Source: Nemertoderma westbladi (Eukaryota > Xenacoelomorpha > Nemertodermatida > Nemertodermatidae). From it: a stretch of 64,000 bases of DNA. Each line of letters starts with the position of its first letter. The stretch's first letter is position 1. The translations under genes were made by a program, and so were the position numbers. The stretch covers positions 1-64,000 of the forward strand of contig JAUCBJ010000050.1 of the NCBI GenBank assembly GCA_032718475.1, read 5' to 3'. The notes under the pieces were generated by a model. The model worked only from the letters and a program-made list of their open reading frames with translations, searched no databases and was not told the DNA's origin. Below are positions 57,880-64,000 of this stretch, piece by piece.

Positions 57880-58310
57880 ACTGTCCCCGAACCCCAAACT
57901 GCACCATGATCATCGTCCGCTACGGAGGCAGATGGAACTGGATCGGAGGAGGGCGAATTGAAGGCGCCGCCGAACACCCCCCAAAACACACGCGAGGCCC
58001 ATTTCCCTCATCCCTTGGTGTTTAGCAACGAGTGCATCAGCGATGTGATTTATCAGTATCTGTGCCTCGCGGCACCAGACACCATGAACGGCATCCTCTG
58101 GTCCTCGCATGCGGCGCAGTAGTGGTGCTTCTTATAGCGGCAGTGTTCATCTAACAACGACTCAGTTGAATGGTTGGCCTGGGCATAAGAGGTGGCGTCA
58201 GCATTTAATACAGCAATGCCGAATGACACCACCCGTTGAGAAGCCCAGACCCCACGTGCAACTAAGTCGGCCCGGATGGGGACGCCACCGACCACCAAAG
58301 CGGCGCTGTC
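57880..58310 (-). pseudogene. C-terminal fragment of the LINE family at 1-1209
   Basis: The GC-rich block encodes on the minus strand ARGVWASQRVVSFGIAVLNA, DATSYAQANHSTESLLDEH, YKKHHYCAACEDQRMPFMVS (frame 58298-58053). After a frameshift it reads EAQILINHIADALVAKHQG and VRRRLQFALLRSSSICLRSG (frame 58110-57910). These are the conserved C-terminal blocks that follow the CDxCG motif in this LINE group (an FDxRVxDxDAxSY-type nuclease-like region and a terminal ARLxFAxLRAxxLCLRG). It is therefore a 5'-truncated copy, with the expected acidic residues partly changed (FGIAVLNAD). Confidence 0.7.
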
Positions 58311-58733
58311 CAGTCCAGGTGACCCCGCGACAGGGTCACCTCCCGCTCAACGCTCGAACGTCCGACAATTATAAGCATAATAATTGCAAAAGCAGTGCCT
58401 GAAAAGGTCTATAATGCTTGAAAGGACTTCCCCCATTGGTTTCCAAAATTTGCTTTAGTTTACCTTACCATGTTTGTTAGACGGGCCTGCATTATTGCTG
58501 TTTACCTGAAAACCCAAGTTTCTTAGTTTATTTGAATTTGGCCATCCATGATTGATTGCCTTTCATTACATCGCCATTCGCCGGTATTCTATTTTATTTA
58601 CTATGTATTCATTGTATGTGTATGTGTGTGTATCGTATGGTATACATAATTATATATAATTGGCAGTATCTTTGGCATCCAGTTTAATCTTAACTTAACT
58701 TGATAACTAAATTCGCTTCAGTCGCACTACACA

Positions 58734-58856
58734 ATGGAGAGTCATACATATTCGTCTTCTTCAATCGTCAACCCCATTTTAACATCAGTTCGCTCAATGT
58801 CGATGAAAGAATCGGAAAAGGATCAGACAATGGCAATCTCTGAGGTACAGTAGTTA
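58734..58856 (+). CDS. Possible first coding exon (weak)
   Basis: An ATG in strong context (ACAATGG) opens MESHTYSSSSIVNPILTSVR followed by SMSMKESEKDQTMAISE, then GAG|GTACAG, a possible splice donor at 58847; without splicing a stop follows at once. Serine-rich, no domain. A downstream partner exon was not identified. May be chance. Confidence 0.25.
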
Positions 58857-60814
58857 GTGGATATGTCTAATATATCGCCCCTAGGCCACTATTTATTTAC
58901 TTTTAATTATATATAGTATATGTATTTAGTATAATCCATTATAGAAATTAATAAAAACCCGCGCTATTTCCAGACTTTTCGATGTTACCCGTTACATAGA
59001 AATGGACTGAATGTGAAATGATGGAGGTAACATGATATTGCCTTTATCCTCTTCATCTTGGTTACCTGACACAATGGAAAATATTAATAATAATTCATGC
59101 GCCCCTAATTAGCTAAACGCACAGACGATATAAATATATATAAGATATTAATATACAGTATTTGGTTAGGCTATTTAATAAATTAATTGTTCTTGTTTAG
59201 AAACTATTACTCTTTTTTAAACGATAAAAATTTCATTCGCGATTTCTTTTGCAAAGTACTTAACAGTGTTGTGAACCTCGTTGCTTTATTTGTAGTCATT
59301 CACTACGTTCGTTAATATAATAATCCTCAGTTGCACACTGTAGGAGCAGTGTAGCACACTGTGAAGTGCTACTGCTTCACATTTCACTTGACTTAAATAT
59401 ATAAATAGTTATTATTATTAATTTGTTTATGAATTAAATAAGACTCGTGCAGGTGAAACAAATATATATAGCTTCTAATATTATTTATTAATAAATAATG
59501 AATTTAAAATTTGTTACAATATTAATAATACAAGCCAGTTTTTTTTATTATAAGTTTTTCAAAAGTGTATTAGTCTGATAGTATTAACATGTTGTGGTTA
59601 GGTTAGATAGAGATACTCATGATAACTGAACTAATTATACCTCCGTTCTCTAATACTAATATTACATGTTCATACATTAGCATTCATGATATTCAATATT
59701 CATACATACACACATTGGAGTGGTGAGTGCACACCTCCTGGTCTCTCAGTGGTGTATTTTCTGTACAGCTGTACTGCAGTATCCTGGTATCAATTCGGTA
59801 CTGCAGTAGGCCTACTGCTACATGCTGTATCCTTAGCCTTAGGTATGTCATTCGGTCTGTTGTTAGGGGCAGTACGGGCAGATGGGGGTCTGGGGGTTGT
59901 GCTTTCTGTGCTTCTGTCCTTGTGTCACCGATAGACATTCAGTCATTAGTGATTATTGCTGTAGTCAGGTAGGCCTAGTGTGTAGGCCTATGCGCCTATG
60001 TACAGATGTATCAGTGTATGGAACTGAACTTGTTTATTAGATTAGGCCTAGTGTATCCAAAGCAGCAAAGATTGTGTTCTCAACTTTCTTGTTCCTGTAA
60101 CTTTTAATAATAATAATAAAATATTTGATGACGTGCGTTACCTTAAATAGGGCTATATTGCTGTATATTGTCTATCTGTCTATGTCAAATTGCTGTATTG
60201 TGATTGTCGTACTGTACTGCTGTGTGCTGTAGGTAGCTGGGTAGGCTGGGCAGCTGGGGTTGTATGGCCATTTTTTCAATTTTTTTTAATCCCACGGGAG
60301 CACAGTTACATGAAACCATAATGGCCACTTTTTTAGAAACTTTTGACCAGGAACAAAAAAAAATCAGCATGTAGGTTCCGGTAGGCCTACAACTTTTGTT
60401 ATGATATGATTACAATTTTGAGACTGTGACCTCTAGTTCCAAAATTGGAAGTTTTTGACCTGCCGTTTTTGGGATTTCTTATTCTGATAGAGGCAGAGCT
60501 GCAGAGTGGTTGTAGTCGCAGGCATATATTAGGCCTACAGAACTTTCGTTGTCAATGTGTCAGCTCGTCATGCCCATGCGGTGACGTGACATTTGAAATT
60601 CTAGTGAGTTGCATGTGTCTGTTGCCAGGTTGCTGTTGACCTGGAGATGGAAGAAGACTCAGTTCCAGTTGTTGTCTCTATCAGTCTATGTTAGTGTTAG
60701 GCCTAGTACTTCCAGAGGCGGTCATTCATTACCATTACCAGTGCTTTTTGTTTGATTAAATGCCGACTGTGCCACACATCTACCTGTCTACTGCATAAGT
60801 AACCGCTTTAGATC
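58857..60814. other. No gene recognised
   Basis: AT-rich sequence with many AGGCCTA words. Overlapping ORFs at 59686-59972 lack motifs. Confidence 0.35.
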
Positions 60815-61205
60815 CTAGAACACCTTAGATCCTGACAGCCTGAAAAAAGAACTTAGATCTTGGGTGAACTTAGATCTTTCCATTCGAACTTAGATCCTTC
60901 CCATACGAACTTAATTCCTTCCCATATGCAGATATGACTGGACTGTATGAACTTCGATCCTCAACATACGAACTTCCCAACTTAGATTATACCTTGCATA
61001 TATTGCTGTACCGTCTGACCGTAGCTGTGTAATGTGAAAACGTCATTCCATAGGCCCTGACTGCCTGAGGCCAGCAGACCTTACTGCCTTACTGTAAATA
61101 TTATCAGGCTTGAAGGGAAGCGATCTTAGATCCTACCACAAATACATTGCAATGAATTAGGTATTAATTTGCAAATTATAGTTTGTTGGTGAGCTACTGA
61201 TCTCA
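60815..61205 (-). repeat. GGATCTAAGTTCG-motif repeat, copy 2 (inverted)
   Basis: The reverse complement matches copy 1: CGAACTTAGATCC units at 60840-60930, then CCTTGCATATATTGCTGT, GTAAATATTATCAGGCTTGA and AATTTGCAAATTATAG. Further isolated GGATCTAAGTTC words occur at 61340-61535 in the forward direction. Confidence 0.8.
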
Positions 61206-62567
61206 ACTACTTTGAGTGTAAGACTTATTTGCATTAGATCATTATAAGTACTTTTATATGCTAAGTGTATGTGTAACACAGTACAATATACTATAATATC
61301 AATAGAACACGGGAACACGGCCAACGCACAGTACATGTGGGATCTAAGATCGCTTCTCCTCTAGCATGGCAGCATACGCATAGCGTGTTCTAAGGAATTT
61401 GTATAAATTGGGATCTAAGTTCACCTAGGTAGTTCAGTTGTTATGTAGTTAGGATCTACGGTAACTTCCCCCTGATAGTATCTAAGTTCACCTAGTTAGG
61501 ATCTGTCAAAGTCAGGCCCTGCAGGATCTAAGTTCGTTTACCGAAATATAATGCATTCTAATAAATTTGCATGAAAATAGATTAGTTAAAAATACATTAT
61601 TAACCTAATAACTGGCTGACTGGTGCCTGCCTATCAATACTACTTCCAATTTTGGAATTAATGCCGAAATTTGAATAAAAATTTCCATTTTTGAAAACTG
61701 CCAATTTTGGCATAGATCACTCACTGATTGTACTGTTGTATATAAGGCACGTATAACATAATTATTCTAGGCCTAATATAATTGTTTTACTGTAACAATT
61801 ATACATATAATGGCGTGTCTTTTCTGCTCGCCGGATGAGTGGAATGTACCAGTAGGTGTACAGGTATAGGTGCATGCACTAGGTATGTGCCGTTTTTTAT
61901 TGCATTTTGAATGTTGTGTTTCCAGGTCACTGCGCTTCTGCATAGTGCATAGATTATCGGGATTAAACTTTTCGTCAACTGCCGGCTGCTGCAGTCTCTT
62001 TGCGCAGAGCGCACAATACTGCAATTCAAGAGAAAGCCTGCCATCTTGCCTGCCAGCTCAAGGTAGCAGCTTTAGTGCAGCACATGGTTTTTTGGGAACA
62101 TGGCACGGCAAGGGCAACAATCATGTCTTCAGGTTGCCTGTGTTTATATCTAATTGTATGGAACATGGCAGCAATCAGTGGTTGTGAGTGTTTATAATTG
62201 TGTAGGTGATTGGCTTACATTACCGGTAAGTGATACCGTACTAAACTCTGTCATAAAACTGTTTGCCTATAATTCTGTAATTAATCAATAAATGATATTT
62301 ATTTATTACGACATAAATGCGATTGCAATATAAACTTATATATATTTATTTGTGATTTATATATATCTCTACACTTCAAAGCTTTAAGATTATCCAGCTT
62401 TTAACATTAATTCACTCACTGCCATTCATTTACTGGACTCATTTTCCTTCGGGACTCTAACCTACCTTACATATATATATATATCGATCAGTATTTATTT
62501 ATTGTTAGCCGCGCGACCTGAGTGTCGGGTAGTAATAGTTGGAAATTACGAATTCTAAACACAAAAA
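61206..62567. other. No other gene; upstream region of the helicase
   Basis: ORFs on both strands at 61773-62197 lack motifs. A (TA)6 stretch at 62471-62483 lies about 90 nt before the helicase ATG; it could act as a TATA region or be plain microsatellite. Confidence 0.35.
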
Positions 62568-63980
62568 ATGGCAACAAGCAATTCAAATTACATATCGGAT
62601 GTTAAAGAAATAACGCAGAAAGTCAGTGAGAAACTTGTGCTGACTAATGGGGAGCCTGAGGATTCCAGTGAATGGAAGAAAAAACTGAAACTTCCAAAAA
62701 AGGATCTTCGAGTAAAGACAGCCGATGTTACGGACACAAAAGGCAATGATTTCGAGGAATACTGCCTTCGCAGGGAACTCTTAATGGGTATTTTTGAGAA
62801 AGGTTTTGAATCTCCATCGCCGATACAAGAAGAAGCTATCCCAGTCGCATTGAGTGGTCGCGATATTCTCGCTCGAGCTAAAAACGGAACTGGTAAAACC
62901 GCGGCCTACCTCATTCCTATGTTGGAGAAAATCGACAACAAAAACGACGCGATCCAAGCGATGGTAATGGTGCCGACACGAGAGTTGGCCCTGCAGACAA
63001 GTCAAATATGCCGCGAGTTGGGCAAACACTTAAAGGTGCGGGTCATGGTGACAACAGGGGGCACCTCGCTCAAAGACGATATTATGCGACTCTACGACCC
63101 GGTTCACATAATCATAACGACACCCGGGCGCATTTTAGACCTCATGAGTAAAAATATCGCCAAGGCCGACAAGTGCAGCCTCTTAGTGCTTGACGAGGCC
63201 GACAAACTATTATCGCAGGATTTTAAAGGCCTTCTCGATAAAGTTATCAGTTTTATGCCGAGCGGCCGGCAGATTATGCTGTTCTCGGCCACATTTCCCT
63301 TGACCGTAGAAGACTTTGCCGCTAAACATCTTAAGGATCCTTACGCTATTAACCTGATGGATGAACTTACCCTTAAAGGTATCACGCAGTACTACGCGTA
63401 CGTTGAAGAGTCACAGAAAGTCCGTTGTCTCAACACGTTGTTCGCCAAACTCCTCATCAATCAGAGCATAATATTCTGCAACTCGACAACTCGCGTGGAA
63501 CTTCTCGCCAAGAAGATCACGGATCTCGGATACAGCTGCTTTTTCATCCACGCGCGCATGGCGCAGCACCACCGCAACCGTGTGTTCCACGACTTCCGAC
63601 AGGGGGCCTGTCGCAACCTCGTCTGTAGCGATCTCTTCACACGAGGTATCGACATCCCCGCGGTCAACGTTGTAATCAACTTCGATTTCCCCAAGTACTC
63701 CGAGACTTACCTGCATCGTATCGGTCGGAGCGGCAGGTACGGCCACCTCGGCCTCGCCATCAACCTCATCACCAACGACGATCGAATCAATCTCTACAAG
63801 ATGGAGCGCGAACTCACCACTGAGATTAAACCCATCCCTCGGGCCATTGATAAGCGTCTCTACGTGGCCGAGTTCCAGACGCAGGATAAGTTTGGGGGCG
63901 GCGTTCCCCAGGGCGATAACGTAAACAACGCGGTGGTTGAAGGCGACGTCGATGGAGTGGGCGATGCTCCAGTAAACTAA
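62568..63980 (+). CDS. DDX6: DDX6/Me31B-type DEAD-box RNA helicase, single exon
   Basis: Intact 470-codon frame. DDX6 proteins are cytoplasmic ATP-dependent RNA helicases that repress translation and promote mRNA decapping in P-bodies. Motifs in order: Q motif with PSPIQ (Q87), I AKNGTGKT (104-111), Ia PTREL (136-140), TTGG (162-165), Ib TPGR (185-188), II DEAD (209-212), III SAT (240-242), IV IIFCNS (301-306), V TRGID (358-362), [10 protein letters not shown] (383-390). Family-specific stretches include [33 protein letters not shown] and [19 protein letters not shown]. Length is close to the usual 460-480. The start has A at -3 and G at +4. The C-terminus ends in an unusual GGGVPQGDN...DGVGDAPVN tail. 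No introns, and GC-richer than its surroundings: a retrogene or an intron-poor lineage. Function should be intact. Confidence 0.96.
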   Translation: MATSNSNYISDVKEITQKVSEKLVLTNGEPEDSSEWKKKLKLPKKDLRVKTADVTDTKGNDFEEYCLRRELLMGIFEKGFESPSPIQEEAIPVALSGRDILARAKNGTGKTAAYLIPMLEKIDNKNDAIQAMVMVPTRELALQTSQICRELGKHLKVRVMVTTGGTSLKDDIMRLYDPVHIIITTPGRILDLMSKNIAKADKCSLLVLDEADKLLSQDFKGLLDKVISFMPSGRQIMLFSATFPLTVEDFAAKHLKDPYAINLMDELTLKGITQYYAYVEESQKVRCLNTLFAKLLINQSIIFCNSTTRVELLAKKITDLGYSCFFIHARMAQHHRNRVFHDFRQGACRNLVCSDLFTRGIDIPAVNVVINFDFPKYSETYLHRIGRSGRYGHLGLAINLITNDDRINLYKMERELTTEIKPIPRAIDKRLYVAEFQTQDKFGGGVPQGDNVNNAVVEGDVDGVGDAPVN

Positions 63981-64000
63981 AGATCGTCTAAGATCTAAAA

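Overview
The window looks like a repeat-choked stretch of a metazoan nuclear genome, most likely a marine invertebrate. It is AT-rich, has spliced genes, carries non-LTR retrotransposons of several clades, a BEL/Pao-type gag, foldback and hAT-like DNA elements and a tRNA-derived SINE, and uses the words AGGCCTA and ACCGGTA unusually often. I cannot name the species.

Host genes. (1) A minus-strand multi-exon gene for a calcium-binding beta/gamma-crystallin protein occupies about 19890 to 1964 and probably continues beyond the left edge. Six exons (19708-19890, 17314-17416, 10881-11000, 10645-10788, 7241-7389, 1964-2141) have GT/AG boundaries and matching phases. They encode three complete two-motif domains and the start of a fourth. 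A signal-peptide-like exon at 21908-22003 may be its 5' end. The exons are too short for ordinary ORF listing, and the introns are swollen by transposons. (2) An intact DDX6/Me31B-type DEAD-box RNA helicase lies in one uninterrupted reading frame at 62568-63980 (+); having no introns, it may be a retrogene.

Mobile DNA, left to right. 1-1209: decayed LINE reverse transcriptase whose C-terminal part recurs at 57880-58310 (-). 2290-7110 (-): RTE-like LINE split by a 1.5-kb foldback transposon (4429-5964) with long arms made of tandem repeats. 8129-9995: hairpin, TA-flanked MITE, repeat family X, L2/CR1-like fragment. 10076-16759: RTE pieces in both orientations, a 117-bp perfect palindrome, a 5'-truncated CR1/L2 element and an internally deleted RTE ending in an inverted foldback. 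17485-21149: repeat X, another LINE tail and a SINE with an 11-bp target duplication. 24310-25125: RTE 3' fragment.

25126-31742 is GC-rich and unlike its surroundings: CCAAT-rich upstream DNA, a 94-bp tandem repeat, an unrecognised coiled-coil (gag-like?) ORF, further reading frames broken near poly-G tracts, minisatellites, an array of small hairpins, and finally a polypurine tract with an LTR-like 552-bp end. It may be a non-autonomous LTR-type element not recognised here.

33008-37258 is a nearly full-length CR1/L2-type LINE whose ORF2 begins with a hydrophobic leader, a 2A translational-recoding peptide and a PHD finger before the endonuclease and reverse transcriptase; it is inactivated by three lesions. 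37262-40304 is a BEL/Pao-like gag pseudogene directly abutting it. 40310-49568 holds minisatellites, an inverted copy of repeat X, a second MITE copy, poly-G repeats, a decayed LINE and a GGATCTAAGTTC-motif repeat that recurs inverted at 60815-61205. 49569-53628 (-) is another RTE copy, split by a 903-bp hAT-like element (52089-52991). About twenty poly-G/poly-C runs of 12 to 45 bases are scattered through the window.

The two host genes show no functional link. Everything else is the product of repeated insertion, deletion and inversion of mobile elements.
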